NCBI GenBank assembly: GCA_013388635.1
Contig: JACAEX010000010.1
Coordinates: forward strand, 1 to 61,173
Source of the DNA: Syntrophaceae bacterium
GTDB lineage: Bacteria > Desulfobacterota > BSN033 > UBA1163
Length of the DNA: 61,173 bases
Direction of reading: 5' to 3'
Below, in pieces: positions 34,445 through 43,575 of this stretch. The notes below the pieces were generated by a model, which was not told the DNA's origin, did no database searches, and saw only the letters and a program-made list of their open reading frames with translations. Both the position numbers and the translations under genes were made by a program. Each line of letters starts with the position of its first letter. Positions within the stretch are counted from its first letter, which is position 1.

Positions 34445-35284
34445 ATGCGAGAGATCGATGTGAAGTTGATCACGGCGAAGGTACGAGATCTTTGCATGGA
34501 GGCCAATACCGATCTGGGTGAGGATGTGCTCCAGGCCTTTGATCGAGCCTTAAGGGAGGAGGAATCCCCACTGGCCCGGGAGATATTGAAGGAGTTGAAG
34601 GAGAACGCCCGGATTGCAAAAGAGGAGAAGGTGGCGATCTGCCAGGATACAGGCTTTGCCGTGGTCTTCGTGGAATTGGGTCAGGATGTTCACCTCGTGG
34701 GAGGAGATCTGAAAGAGGCCATCTTTGAAGGGGTGCGTCAGGGTTATCGGGATGGATACCTAAGAAAATCGATCTGCCATCCCTTCACTCGGGCGAATAC
34801 GGGTGATAACACCCCTCCCATCATCCATACGGAAATCGTTCCCGGTGAGAAGATTAAGATCGTGGTCGCTCCCAAAGGCGGGGGCAGTGAAAATATGAGC
34901 CGGGTGATGATGCTGACTCCATCGGATGGGGTTGAGGGCATCAAACGGTCCGTCATTGAGAGAGTGAGAGAGTCAGGTTCAAATCCCTGCCCTCCCACCA
35001 TTGTTGGAGTTGGGATCGGTGGGACGTTTGAGCAGGCCGCTCTCCTTGCAAAGAAGAGTCTGCTCCGACCTCTCGGGAGTAAGAATGCGGACCCTGAGTT
35101 AGGAAAGCTGGAGGCTGAGATATTGACTGGGATCAATAAGCTTGGAATCGGACCACAGGGATTGGGGGGTCGGACGACCTCGTTGGCTGTCCACATCCTG
35201 ATGATGCCCTGCCATATCGCCAGCTTTCCCCTGGCCGTGAACATCCAGTGCCATGCCCATCGGCACAAGGAAACAGAAATTTAA
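34445..35284 (+). CDS. class I fumarase alpha subunit
   Basis: This is the 279-residue iron-sulfur subunit of a two-part fumarate hydratase. Cluster cysteines appear in AICQDTGFAVV, SNPCPPTIVG and MMPCHIASFP, and the family motif GGGSENMSRVMMLTPSDG is present. It works with the beta subunit encoded 86 bases downstream to interconvert fumarate and malate. An L-tartrate dehydratase assignment is less likely given the malate dehydrogenase neighbour. Start ATG 34445 has GAGGA upstream. Confidence 0.92.
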   Translation: MREIDVKLITAKVRDLCMEANTDLGEDVLQAFDRALREEESPLAREILKELKENARIAKEEKVAICQDTGFAVVFVELGQDVHLVGGDLKEAIFEGVRQGYRDGYLRKSICHPFTRANTGDNTPPIIHTEIVPGEKIKIVVAPKGGGSENMSRVMMLTPSDGVEGIKRSVIERVRESGSNPCPPTIVGVGIGGTFEQAALLAKKSLLRPLGSKNADPELGKLEAEILTGINKLGIGPQGLGGRTTSLAVHILMMPCHIASFPLAVNIQCHAHRHKETEI

Positions 35285-35362
35285 GGAGGTGAGGAAGTGA
35301 GGAGATGAGGAGATAGGGTTTTCCGTTTCTCCCTACCCCCTTATCGCCTCACTTCCCCAAAG
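35285..35362. repeat. heptad inverted repeat (GTGAGGA type)
   Basis: The gap between the fumarase subunits has purine-rich units GTGAGGA, AGTGAGG, AGATGAG and GAGATAG facing the pyrimidine-rich TTTCTCCCTACCCCC and TCGCCTCACTTCCCC. It can form a hairpin within the fumarase transcript. Confidence 0.7.
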
Positions 35363-35369
35363 GAGCGAT

Positions 35370-35927
35370 ATGAGCGAGCCTATTCGATTAAGGACACCTC
35401 TGACGGACGAGGATGTGGAACGACTGAAGATCGGAGACCGAGTGTTGCTAAACGGGGTCATCTACACCGGAAGGGATGCAGCGCACAAGAGGCTTTTCGA
35501 CCTTTTGAGGGAAGGGAAGGCACTTCCTTTTGACCTCAAAGGACAGATCATCTACTACGTCGGTCCTGCACCCGCCAAACCCGGGCAGGTCTTTGGATCC
35601 GCGGGTCCAACGACCAGTTATCGTATGGATGCCTATTCCCCGTCCCTCATCGAAAAAGGGCTGAAGGGGATGATCGGAAAGGGGATGCGATCGCAAGACG
35701 TGAAAGAGGCGATGAAGAGACATAAAGCGGTCTACTTTGCTGCGACCGGCGGGGCGGGTGCGCTTTTGGCCAAACGGGTGAAGAAGGCGCGAATCATTGC
35801 TTATGAGGACCTCGGACCGGAGGCGATCCGGGAGTTGGAGGTTGAAGATCTACCTGTGATCGTCGTCAATGACGTTCGGGGGAATGATCTCTATATCGAA
35901 GGGGAGAAGAAATATCATAAAGATTAA
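35370..35927 (+). CDS. class I fumarase beta subunit
   Basis: This 185-residue C-terminal subunit has VLLNGVIYTGRDAAHKRLF, YYVGPAPAKPGQVFGSAGPTT and AVYFAATGGAGALLA, all standard for the fumarase/tartrate dehydratase beta fold. AAAGGAGC precedes the ATG. It partners with the alpha subunit just upstream. The separate-subunit form is common in anaerobes. Confidence 0.93.
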   Translation: MSEPIRLRTPLTDEDVERLKIGDRVLLNGVIYTGRDAAHKRLFDLLREGKALPFDLKGQIIYYVGPAPAKPGQVFGSAGPTTSYRMDAYSPSLIEKGLKGMIGKGMRSQDVKEAMKRHKAVYFAATGGAGALLAKRVKKARIIAYEDLGPEAIRELEVEDLPVIVVNDVRGNDLYIEGEKKYHKD

Positions 35928-35985
35928 GGTCAAGGGTTAGGCTAAGGGCAAAGCGTTTTCTTAACCTGAACCTCATCCTCAACCC
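35928..35985. repeat. heptad inverted repeat (AGGGTTA type)
   Basis: Units AAGGTCA, AGGGTTA, GGCTAAG and GGCAAAG are answered by TTAACCTGAACCTCATCCTCAA-like sequence. It lies between the fumarase and prenyltransferase genes. Confidence 0.65.
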
Positions 35986-36009
35986 ACTTTGGATTGTGGA
36001 GGCCTGAGA

Positions 36010-36921
36010 ATGGAAAGAGTAAATCCTGGGTCCCTCAGGGCATGGCTGATACTTCCTCGTTTCCAGTTTTTACCGCTCACCGTCATCCTGGCCTCTTTAG
36101 GCACGGCTATCGCTGCCTATGAAGGCTATTTTCATCTCGGCCATTTTCTTCTGGCGATGTTCGGCTCCATCCTCGTCCATATGACGGTCAATGTGATCAA
36201 TGACTATTACGACTATGTGGACGGGATCGATCTGAATACCGAGAGGACCCCTTTCAGCGGAGGCAGTGGGGTTCTTCCGTCATCTCTTCTAAGGCCGAAG
36301 CAGGCCTTCTGGTTCGCTACGATCTGCCTGTTGGTCGCAATGGTGATCGGAGCCTATTTCTGCATGGTGAAGGGCTGGCTGCTCTTTCCTCTCCTCCTCG
36401 TCGCTGGATTTTCGGCCTATTTCTATAATGTTTACCTATCGAAATGGTTAATGGGTGAATTCTTTGCAGGCCTCAATTTTGGACCACTCCTCGTCCTCGG
36501 TGCCTACTACGTCCAGACAGGGAGATATAGCTGGGAGCCATTGGTCGCATCCGTTGCGCCAGGCATCCTGACCTCCACCCTTCTCTTTTTGAACGAATTT
36601 CCCGACCAAGAGGCGGATCAGAAGGGTGGCAGAAGGCACCTGGTCATTGCAATGGGAAAGAGGAAGGCCAGCTTCTTCTATGTAGTTTTGATCGCCGCGT
36701 CCTATCTCTCCATCGTCATCGGGGTCATGACAAGGATGATGCCCCTGCTGACCCTCATCGGCCTGGGGACGATCGGCTTTGGTTGGAAGGCGGCTCAGGG
36801 TGCCTTGAGGTACTATCATGACACCCATCGACTGGTTCCTGTCCTGGGGATGAATGTCATCACCATCTTAGGGACTCAAGCCCTTTTGACGGTCGGTTAC
36901 GTGATCGCCACTTTCGTATAA
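36010..36921 (+). CDS. UbiA-family prenyltransferase (MenA-like)
   Basis: This 303-residue integral membrane enzyme has about eight helices. The first Asp-rich motif is NVINDYYDYVDGID (about 62-75). The second is FPDQEADQKGGRRHL. Together these bind magnesium and the prenyl diphosphate. The closest well-known function is 1,4-dihydroxy-2-naphthoate prenylation for menaquinone, consistent with an anaerobe, but other aromatic acceptors are possible. Start ATG 36010 follows GGAGG by seven bases. A terminator overlaps its stop codon. Confidence 0.8.
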   Translation: MERVNPGSLRAWLILPRFQFLPLTVILASLGTAIAAYEGYFHLGHFLLAMFGSILVHMTVNVINDYYDYVDGIDLNTERTPFSGGSGVLPSSLLRPKQAFWFATICLLVAMVIGAYFCMVKGWLLFPLLLVAGFSAYFYNVYLSKWLMGEFFAGLNFGPLLVLGAYYVQTGRYSWEPLVASVAPGILTSTLLFLNEFPDQEADQKGGRRHLVIAMGKRKASFFYVVLIAASYLSIVIGVMTRMMPLLTLIGLGTIGFGWKAAQGALRYYHDTHRLVPVLGMNVITILGTQALLTVGYVIATFV

Positions 36922-36957
36922 CCCCTTGGTAGAAAGAGGCCAGGGGGTTAAGATTTT
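36920..36957 (+). terminator. hairpin terminator after the prenyltransferase
   Basis: AACCCCTTGG (36920-36929) pairs with CCAGGGGGTT (36940-36949) with one wobble, followed by AAGATTTTT. It separates the TCA/prenyltransferase unit from the Hdr block. Confidence 0.75.
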
Positions 36958-36975
36958 TGCCTGTGGAGAGAAGCG

Positions 36976-37389
36976 ATGAAGATAGAGCTGACGAGACAGA
37001 AGGTTCACAACGAATTTGCAAAGAAGGTGGAGCTGATCAGCGGGCAGAATCTCTTCGCCTGTTATCAGTGCGGGAATTGCACAGCGGGGTGTCCGATTTC
37101 CTTCGCGATGGAGATCGGTCCTCATGAAGCCATTCGTTATACCCTTCTCGGTCTGGAAGAAGAGGTCCTTGGAGTGAATACTTTTTGGCTCTGCGCCTCC
37201 TGCCTTCAGTGTACATCGAGATGTCCGAAGGGGATCGATATCGCCAGGGTAATGGATGCCTTACGAATGGTCGTGTTGAGAAGAAAGGAGAGGAGGGATC
37301 ACATTCAGATTTCCGAATTTCCAGAAGGATTTTTGGAAAAGGTTCCTCAGATCGCGTTTATCAGTGGATTCAGAAAGTTCCTTTCCTAA
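36976..37389 (+). CDS. HdrC-like iron-sulfur protein (copy 1)
   Basis: This 137-residue protein has two 4Fe-4S motifs, C29-C32-C35-C39 (CYQCGNCTAGCP) and C73-C76-C79-C83 (CASCLQCTSRCP), the arrangement of heterodisulfide reductase subunit C. It should pass electrons between an HdrA flavoprotein and HdrB. GGAGAG precedes ATG 36976. It is the first gene of a C-B-A set. Confidence 0.9.
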   Translation: MKIELTRQKVHNEFAKKVELISGQNLFACYQCGNCTAGCPISFAMEIGPHEAIRYTLLGLEEEVLGVNTFWLCASCLQCTSRCPKGIDIARVMDALRMVVLRRKERRDHIQISEFPEGFLEKVPQIAFISGFRKFLS

Positions 37390-37445
37390 TCAAAGCCAGG
37401 GCATGGAGTTGTTCTTTTTTAACGCTATGCAGGTAGGAGTTGTGG

Positions 37446-38315
37446 ATGGATTACCTTTATTTTCCAGGATGCACCCTTTATACGAAGGCAAAGAATTTCG
37501 ATCAGACAGCCCGGAACTGTTCTCTTCTTCTGGGATTTGAGCTGAAGGAGCTTCCCAATTGGACCTGTTGCGGAGCGACCTTTCCCTTAGCAACCGACAA
37601 CCTGATGGCCCTCCTTCCCCCTGCGAGGATCCTGGCCAGTGCGAGGGAGCAGGGCACGGTCCTCACCACGCTCTGCGCCGTCTGCTTTAACGTGATCAAG
37701 AGGACGAATCGGCTCTTTCAGGAAGACGGCGAGAAGAGGGATAAGATCAACAATTTTATCGAAAAGAATTATCAGGGTGACCTCCGGGTGGTCCATTACC
37801 TGGAAATCCTGAAGCAGGAAGTCGGATTTCCCCAGCTCAAGGAGAGGGTGAAGAGACCTTTGACCGGGCTCCGGGCAGCCCCGTATTATGGGTGTATGCT
37901 CCTCCGTCCCTTTGAGGAGATGGAATTTGATGACAAAGAGAGACCCACGATTTTTGAAGGGTTCTTAGAGGCATTGGGAGCAAAGGTGGTCGAGTTCCCC
38001 TATAAGATCGAATGCTGTGGGTCCTTCCAATCCGTGGGTTCGCCCGATGTGGCCACAGAGTGTGCCTACAAGATCCTGGGCTCTGCCATGAAGAACGGAG
38101 CAGAGGTGGTCGTCTCCACGTGCCCGATGTGTACCTTCAACATCGATCACAAGCAGTCTGACATCAAGCAGAAGTATCTGGACTTCAAAACGATCCCGGT
38201 CCTCTATTTTACCCAACTGCTCGGAATCGCCATGGGCCTTGACCATCGAACCCTCGGATTTGAGCAGAACTTTGTTGATCCTTTACCATTGTTGAAGGGG
38301 AAAGGGCTCGTATAG
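37446..38315 (+). CDS. HdrB-like protein with two CCG domains (copy 1)
   Basis: This 289-residue protein has both cysteine-rich CCG modules complete: C9, C41-C42, C77, C80, and then C150, C190-C191, C226, C229. In HdrB these ligate two noncubane 4Fe-4S clusters that split a disulfide. It therefore probably performs thiol/disulfide chemistry on a still unknown partner. ATG 37446 follows AGGAG. An upstream TTG is less likely. Its stop directly touches the HdrA-like start. Confidence 0.9.
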   Translation: MDYLYFPGCTLYTKAKNFDQTARNCSLLLGFELKELPNWTCCGATFPLATDNLMALLPPARILASAREQGTVLTTLCAVCFNVIKRTNRLFQEDGEKRDKINNFIEKNYQGDLRVVHYLEILKQEVGFPQLKERVKRPLTGLRAAPYYGCMLLRPFEEMEFDDKERPTIFEGFLEALGAKVVEFPYKIECCGSFQSVGSPDVATECAYKILGSAMKNGAEVVVSTCPMCTFNIDHKQSDIKQKYLDFKTIPVLYFTQLLGIAMGLDHRTLGFEQNFVDPLPLLKGKGLV

Positions 38316-39626
38316 ATGAAAGGCAATGGTGCCTTTGTAAAAAGGGCGATGGTGATCGGTGGAGGGATTGCTGGAATCTCTGCCTCTCTTGATTTGGGAA
38401 ATGCGGGGTATGATGTGGTTCTGGTGGAGAAACTTCCCTCGATCGGAGGCCGGATGCTTCAGCTTTCGGAAACCTTTCCGACGCTGGACTGCGCCCAGTG
38501 CACCTTGACCCCTAAGACAGTGGAGACAGGCCAGCATCCTCGAATCAAACTGGTCACCTATTCAGAAGTGGAGGGGATTGAGGGAAAGGCTGGAGATTTC
38601 TCGGTGAGCATCCGGAGAAAGGCGGCCTACGTCGATTGGGAGAGGTGCACGGGTTGCGGCCTCTGTCAGCAGAAATGCCCCTCGAAGAATCCATCTGAAT
38701 TTGATCGAGGGATGGGACTGGGCAAGGCGATCTATACGCTATCGCCGCAGGCCGTTCCGAACAAACCTGTGATCGATCCCTCTCACTGTCGGTACTTTAA
38801 AGAGGGGAAGTGTCGGGTGTGTGAAAAGATCTGTCCGGTCAAAGCGATCGACTATGAACAGAAGGATCGCCTAGTGGAGGAGAGGGTCGGGGCCATTGTG
38901 GTCGCCGTCGGTTTTGATTTGATCCCGAAAGAGAGCTTTGGGGAGTATGGATATGGCGAACTCCCCGATCTGATCGATGGCCTTGCCTTTGAAAGGCTCA
39001 ATTCAGCCTCCGGCCCGACCACCGGTGAGATCAGGAGGCCCTCAGATGGAAAAGTCCCGAAGGAGGTGGTCTTCATCCAGTGCACGGGATCAAGGGACCC
39101 TGAACGTTATATGCCCTATTGCTCCCGGGTCTGTTGCATGTACACGGCCAAGCACGCCCGGCTCTACAAACATAAAGTCCATGATGGTCAGGCCTATATC
39201 TTCTATATGGATATCCGTTCAACGGGCAAGGGTTATGAGGAGTTCATCCAGCAGGGGATGGAAGAGGAGGGGATTCTCTATCTGAGGGGAAGGGTCTCCC
39301 GAATCTTCAGGGATGGAGAGAAGCTGATCGTCTGGGGTGCGGACACATTAACCGGAAGGAAGGTTGAGGTTTCTGCAGACCTGGTGGTCCTGGCTACGGC
39401 CATGACCCCGCGAAAAGAGGCAAAGGAACTGGCCAAGAAACTGGGGATCGAGGCCGATGACCACGGGTTCCTGACCGAGGCTGAGAGGAAATTGAGGCCT
39501 GTGGAGACCAAGGTCGAAGGAATCTATCTCGCAGGCTGTGCCCAGGGGCCGAAGGATATTGCGGATTCCGTGGCCCACGCCAATGCTGCAGCGAGCAAGG
39601 TTCAGGCGCTGTTTGCAAAACATTAA
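38316..39626 (+). CDS. short HdrA-like flavoprotein (copy 1)
   Basis: This 436-residue FAD and iron-sulfur protein begins directly with the FAD motif GGGIAG (15-20) and lacks the N-terminal domain of full HdrA. The HdrA-specific cysteine motif FPTLDCAQCTLTPK (C59, C62) is intact. Two ferredoxin-like motifs follow: C111-C114-C117-C121, and C158 with C166-C169-C173. The conserved CTGSRDPERYMPYCSRVCCMYTAKHA is present. It lacks the C-terminal ferredoxin domain, so it resembles the QmoA-like short forms. It probably forms a complex with the HdrC and HdrB just upstream. Confidence 0.9.
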   Translation: MKGNGAFVKRAMVIGGGIAGISASLDLGNAGYDVVLVEKLPSIGGRMLQLSETFPTLDCAQCTLTPKTVETGQHPRIKLVTYSEVEGIEGKAGDFSVSIRRKAAYVDWERCTGCGLCQQKCPSKNPSEFDRGMGLGKAIYTLSPQAVPNKPVIDPSHCRYFKEGKCRVCEKICPVKAIDYEQKDRLVEERVGAIVVAVGFDLIPKESFGEYGYGELPDLIDGLAFERLNSASGPTTGEIRRPSDGKVPKEVVFIQCTGSRDPERYMPYCSRVCCMYTAKHARLYKHKVHDGQAYIFYMDIRSTGKGYEEFIQQGMEEEGILYLRGRVSRIFRDGEKLIVWGADTLTGRKVEVSADLVVLATAMTPRKEAKELAKKLGIEADDHGFLTEAERKLRPVETKVEGIYLAGCAQGPKDIADSVAHANAAASKVQALFAKH

Positions 39627-39790
39627 AGCATAATATCGAAATTCGAAGCACGAAATCCGAAACAGACACGAATTCTCCAAATAACAATGACCCAAACAAG
39701 AGTAATTGGTTTAGAATTTTGAAATTTGAAATTTAGGATTTGTTTCGAGTTTCGATATTCGGATTTCGAATTTATTCACAAACATGATTG
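39627..39790. repeat. heptad-periodic inverted repeat (TTCGAA-rich type)
   Basis: AATTCGA, AGCACGA and AATCCGA units are answered by CGAGTTT, CGATATT, CGGATTT and CGAATTT. It closely matches the first 160 bases of the window. It lies between two HdrA genes. Confidence 0.82.
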
Positions 39791-39828
39791 TTACGATCAG
39801 AGCGAGTTAGGCATATTAGAAGCGCATC

Positions 39829-41781
39829 ATGAGAAAGCTGGGTGTCTTTATCTGCCACTGTGGCGTCAATATTGCGGGAACGGTTGATGTGAAATCGGTC
39901 GCCGAAGAGATGGGCAGGGTGGAAGACGTTGCCCACAGCACGGATTACATCTACATGTGTTCTGAGCCAGGGCAGCAGATCATCCGGGAGGCCATTCGTG
40001 AGAAAGGGCTGGAGGGGGTGGTGGTCGCTTGCTGCTCGCCCAGCATGCACGAGAACACATTCCGAAAGGCGGTCAAGTCTCAAGGGATGAACCCTTATCT
40101 CTGTGAGATCGCCAATATCAGGGAACAGTGTAGCTGGGTTCATCAGAAGGATAGAGAAGAGGCAACCCGAAAGGCAGCGGAGATCATTTTAGCCACCCTT
40201 GAGAAGGTGAGAAAGAATGAATCCCTTGAACCGATTGCGATGGCCATCGATCGGAGGGTGTTAGTGATCGGCGGAGGGATTGCGGGGATGACCGCTGCCC
40301 TCGATCTGGCTGAAGGGGGGTATGGGGTCGTCCTGATCGAAAGAGAGCCTGGCCTGGGCGGGCACATGGCTCAACTCTCGAGAACCTTTCCGGACCTTGA
40401 CCCGGCTCTTCCCGGGCTGGTCGCAAAGGCCTCCGCGGTCGAAAGACATCCGAAGATCAACCTTCTCTGTTATTCAGAGCTCGAGGACGTGAAGGGTTAT
40501 GTTGGGAATTTCGATCTGACCGTCCGGAAAAAGGCGACGCTGGTCGATTGGGAGAAATGCAACGGGTGTGGCGATTGTATAAGGGATTGTCCAGTGGAGT
40601 ACGCCTCTCCGTTTGAGAGGGGTCTGGGGATGCGAAAAGCGATCGATCTCTTCTATCCAGACTCTGTTCCCAGCAAGCCTGTCATCGATCGGGAACACTG
40701 CCAGTATTTCCTGGATAAGGGATGCAGACGGTGTGAGGAGATCTGCCCTAAGAAGGCGATCAACTTTGCACAGAAGGATGAGCGGATCGAGCTCAAGGCC
40801 GGAGCCATTGTCGTTGCGACCGGATACGAGCTCTATCCGATGGAGCGGTTGGGAGAGTACGGATATGGTCAGATTCCCGATGTGATTGACGGCCTGGCCT
40901 TCGAACGGATGCTCTCTCCCAATGGCCCGACCAGAGGGAAGATCCTCAGGCCCTCCGATGGGAAGGTGCCGAAGGAGATGGTCTTTATCCAGTGCGTGGC
41001 ATCAAGAGATCCGGATCGATATATGCCTTACTGCTCCAGGGTCTGCTGCATGTACACAGCCAAACACGCCTCCTTCTATAAAGAGCAGGTTCCGGATGGG
41101 CAGCCCTATATCTTCTACATGGATATCCGCTCGGACTGCAAAGGCTATGAGGAGTTCCTTCAGAAGACGATCGAAGAGAGGGGGCTCCTTTACCTCAGAG
41201 GCCGGGTGTCAAGGGTCTTCCAGGACGATGGCAAGGTGAGGGTGCTTGGAGTGGATACCCTGACTGGAAGAATGGTGGAGGTGGCAGCCGACATGGTGGT
41301 CTTGGCCACGGCCATCGTTCCGAGTCCAGGGGTGAAAGATCTGGCAGCCAAATTGAGAGCAACGGTGGATCGACACGGTTTTTTGACGGAGGCCCATATC
41401 AAGCTCTATCCCGTGGAGAGTTCGACCAAAGGGATCTACCTTGCAGGATGCGGCCAGAGCCCGAAGGACATTTCAGACACGGTCTCTCAGGCATCAGCCA
41501 CGGCCAGCAAGATTCAGGCCCTGCTCTCAACGGACAAACTCCTTCAGGATCCCCTGATCGCCTTTGTCGACGAGGGGATCTGCAGCGGATGCGGGATCTG
41601 CGTGGAGATCTGTCCCTATGAAGCGAGGGAGATGGATCGGCGTCGAGGGATTTCCGTCGTTCACGAAGCCCTTTGCCAGGGATGCGGAGCGTGCATCGCT
41701 GCCTGTCCGAATTTTGCATGTGAACTGCGCAACAGCTCTGCGAGTCAGACCCTTCGGATGGTCGATACGTTTGTGGCTTAG
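39829..41781 (+). CDS. full-length HdrA-like flavoprotein (copy 2), altered cluster motif
   Basis: This is a 650-residue protein with the complete HdrA layout: N-terminal domain GVFICHCGVNIAG, FAD motif GGGIAG (148-153), ferredoxin motifs CNGCGDCIRDCP and CRRCEEICP, and a C-terminal double ferredoxin (CSGCGICVEICP and CQGCGACIAACP). The HdrA-specific LDCAxC motif is changed to LDPALP, with both cysteines replaced by proline (P192, P195), so that cluster is probably missing. It forms a set with the HdrC and HdrB copies downstream. Its ribosome site is weak. Confidence 0.9.
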   Translation: MRKLGVFICHCGVNIAGTVDVKSVAEEMGRVEDVAHSTDYIYMCSEPGQQIIREAIREKGLEGVVVACCSPSMHENTFRKAVKSQGMNPYLCEIANIREQCSWVHQKDREEATRKAAEIILATLEKVRKNESLEPIAMAIDRRVLVIGGGIAGMTAALDLAEGGYGVVLIEREPGLGGHMAQLSRTFPDLDPALPGLVAKASAVERHPKINLLCYSELEDVKGYVGNFDLTVRKKATLVDWEKCNGCGDCIRDCPVEYASPFERGLGMRKAIDLFYPDSVPSKPVIDREHCQYFLDKGCRRCEEICPKKAINFAQKDERIELKAGAIVVATGYELYPMERLGEYGYGQIPDVIDGLAFERMLSPNGPTRGKILRPSDGKVPKEMVFIQCVASRDPDRYMPYCSRVCCMYTAKHASFYKEQVPDGQPYIFYMDIRSDCKGYEEFLQKTIEERGLLYLRGRVSRVFQDDGKVRVLGVDTLTGRMVEVAADMVVLATAIVPSPGVKDLAAKLRATVDRHGFLTEAHIKLYPVESSTKGIYLAGCGQSPKDISDTVSQASATASKIQALLSTDKLLQDPLIAFVDEGICSGCGICVEICPYEAREMDRRRGISVVHEALCQGCGACIAACPNFACELRNSSASQTLRMVDTFVA

Positions 41782-41783
41782 GG

Positions 41784-41828
41784 GACCGCTATGCGCATAA
41801 CGCTGAGCGCTTAGCGTCCTTCAGAGTT
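41784..41828. repeat. heptad repeat (CGCTNAG type)
   Basis: Units CGCTATG, CGCATAA, CGCTGAG, CGCTTAG and CGTCCTT fill the short gap before the second HdrC gene. Related units occur at 46630-46715 and 47144-47185. Confidence 0.75.
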
Positions 41829-41843
41829 AAGGAGGAGATAAAA

Positions 41844-42398
41844 TTGGAATCGGTTGTCGAAACTGTAAAAACTGGTACCTCTTTCTTGGAAGAGGCCAAA
41901 AGGCGGAGCGGAGAGGATCTCAGCCTCTGTTACCAGTGTCTGAAGTGTACGGCAGGCTGTCCGACTGCACCCTTCATGGACGTCCGGCCCAATAACCTCA
42001 TCCGGATGATTCAGATGGGAAGGAAGGAGGAGGTGCTCGGAAGCAGCGCCATCTGGCTCTGCGTCTCCTGCGAGACCTGCGGGACGCGATGTCCCAACAA
42101 GATTGATATCGGTGTGTTGATGGATGCGCTAAGAGAGATGGCCATTGAGGAGGGGATACCGGCCAAGGAGAGGAATATCCATCTGCTTCATGAGGCCTTT
42201 GTTCAGAGCATCAAACGGGGAGGAAGGGTTCATGAGGCGACCATGCTGATTGACTATAAACTGAGAAGCAGGGATTTCCTGACAGACCTCATCCCCGGCA
42301 TGATGCTGTTTCTAAAAGGTAAGATCCCGCTCTTCCCCAGCTTCATCAAGGGAAGGGAGGAGATCAAAAGGATCTTTGAAAAATGTGAAAAGAAGTAA
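41844..42398 (+). CDS. HdrC-like iron-sulfur protein (copy 2)
   Basis: This is a 184-residue protein with CYQCLKCTAGCP and CVSCETCGTRCP 4Fe-4S motifs in its first 90 residues. The C-terminal extension (about 105-184) is longer than in copy 1 and ends in a basic amphipathic stretch. Translation begins at TTG 41844 behind GGAGGAG. It should relay electrons between the second HdrA and the second HdrB. Confidence 0.88.
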   Translation: MESVVETVKTGTSFLEEAKRRSGEDLSLCYQCLKCTAGCPTAPFMDVRPNNLIRMIQMGRKEEVLGSSAIWLCVSCETCGTRCPNKIDIGVLMDALREMAIEEGIPAKERNIHLLHEAFVQSIKRGGRVHEATMLIDYKLRSRDFLTDLIPGMMLFLKGKIPLFPSFIKGREEIKRIFEKCEKK

Positions 42399-42540
42399 AT
42401 CCGAAGCACGAAATCCGAATTGCGAAACAAATTCGAATGACCGAAATGGAAAATTGAAAGGGTTGATGACGATGTTTGGGAAATTTGGTCATTTGGATTT
42501 CGGATTTAGATATTGGAGTTTCGAATTTTCGCGGGCTAGG
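42399..42540. repeat. heptad-periodic inverted repeat (TTCGAA-rich type)
   Basis: Left units CCGAAGC, ACGAAAT, CCGAATT and GCGAAAC are answered by TTTGGTC, ATTTGGA, TTTCGGA, TTTAGAT and TTCGAAT on the right. It lies between the second HdrC and HdrB genes. Confidence 0.8.
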
Positions 42541-42549
42541 GAGGGTTAG

Positions 42550-43395
42550 ATGAAATTTTCTTATTTTCCAGGTTGCACGGATCACTCTACCTCTTATGAG
42601 TATGGCCGGTCAACCGAGGCGGTCTTCAGGGCCCTGGGTGGGGAATTGGTCGAGATCGAGGATTGGAACTGCTGTGGAGCGGCAGCCACTCACAGCATCA
42701 ATCGTCTGCTCTCCCTCTGCCTTCCAGCAAGAAATATCTCCAAGGCTCAATCCGCGCAAGTCGGACCTCTGGTCGTTCCCTGCGCCGGTTGTTTCAATAT
42801 GCTCAAGAGGACGGAGTATGCCCTCAAAAACGATGAGGCCAAACGGAAGGAGATCGAGGAGATCGTGGGCTTCAGGTACGATCCATCGTTTGAGATCCTG
42901 GCCCTGATGGATCTGATCGTCAATCGGATCGGTACGGAGAAGGTCCGGGAGAGGGTCAAACGGTCCTTGAAAGGACTGAAGCCTGCTTGCTACTATGGGT
43001 GCGCGCTGGTCCGGCATCCCAAGATAACCCAGCTCGATGACCCGGAGAATCCTCAATATCTCGATCGTTTGATGAAGGCCCTGGGCGCTGAACCGATCGA
43101 ATGGTCTTATAAAGTAGACTGCTGCGGTGCGGACTTAGCCCTCACCTATGGCAATGTGGTGAAGAAATTGGTGGGCAGGATTGTGTCGATGGCCAAAGAG
43201 GCAGGCGCTCAATGCATTGTCACCTCCTGCGGCCTCTGTCAGGCCAACCTCGAGATGAGGCAGGAAGTGGATCTTCCCATCTTTTACTTTACAGAGTTGA
43301 TGGGCGTTGCCTTCGATGTGGAGGGAAGAGACCAATGGTGGAAGAAACATATGATCTCTCCCAAAAGGCTGTTAGAATCGTTGGGGTTGGCATAG
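42550..43395 (+). CDS. HdrB-like protein with two CCG domains (copy 2)
   Basis: This 281-residue protein has both CCG modules: YFPGCTDHS with CCGAAATHS and PCAGC, then YYGCALV with DCCGADLAL and SCGLC. The cysteines expected for two noncubane clusters are retained. AGGGAGG precedes ATG 42550. With the HdrA and HdrC just upstream it makes a second A-C-B set, in an order different from the first C-B-A set. Confidence 0.9.
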   Translation: MKFSYFPGCTDHSTSYEYGRSTEAVFRALGGELVEIEDWNCCGAAATHSINRLLSLCLPARNISKAQSAQVGPLVVPCAGCFNMLKRTEYALKNDEAKRKEIEEIVGFRYDPSFEILALMDLIVNRIGTEKVRERVKRSLKGLKPACYYGCALVRHPKITQLDDPENPQYLDRLMKALGAEPIEWSYKVDCCGADLALTYGNVVKKLVGRIVSMAKEAGAQCIVTSCGLCQANLEMRQEVDLPIFYFTELMGVAFDVEGRDQWWKKHMISPKRLLESLGLA

Positions 43396-43565
43396 ATGAT
43401 GCAGTAACCAATGACCCAGCACCCATGACCATATAGTAACGAAAAAACCAATATGCAATTTTAATTGGAACATTGTTTGGTGATTGGAATTGGGTAACTG
43501 GTGATTATGTGGTGATTGGGATTTGGTTATTGGAAATTCAATTCCAACAATAAATATTAGCAGCA
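43396..43565. repeat. heptad repeat (GGTGATT type)
   Basis: CCAATGA, CCCAGCA and CCCATGA units are followed by a run of GGTGATT, GGAATTG, GGTAACT, GGTGATT, GGGATTT and GGTTATT. The gap lies before the double HdrA gene. A related spacer occurs at 57379-57535. Confidence 0.78.
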
Positions 43566-43575
43566 GAGGAACGAA

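Noticed and set aside
39394-39699. Open frames encoded by the heptad repeats (for example near 39394-39699, 42364-42585, 43372-43581 and 49125-49427)
   Set aside because: They are translations of period-7 repeat DNA, giving strings like FRISDFEF or LVIGHW. They run into neighbouring genes on other frames and lack ribosome sites.
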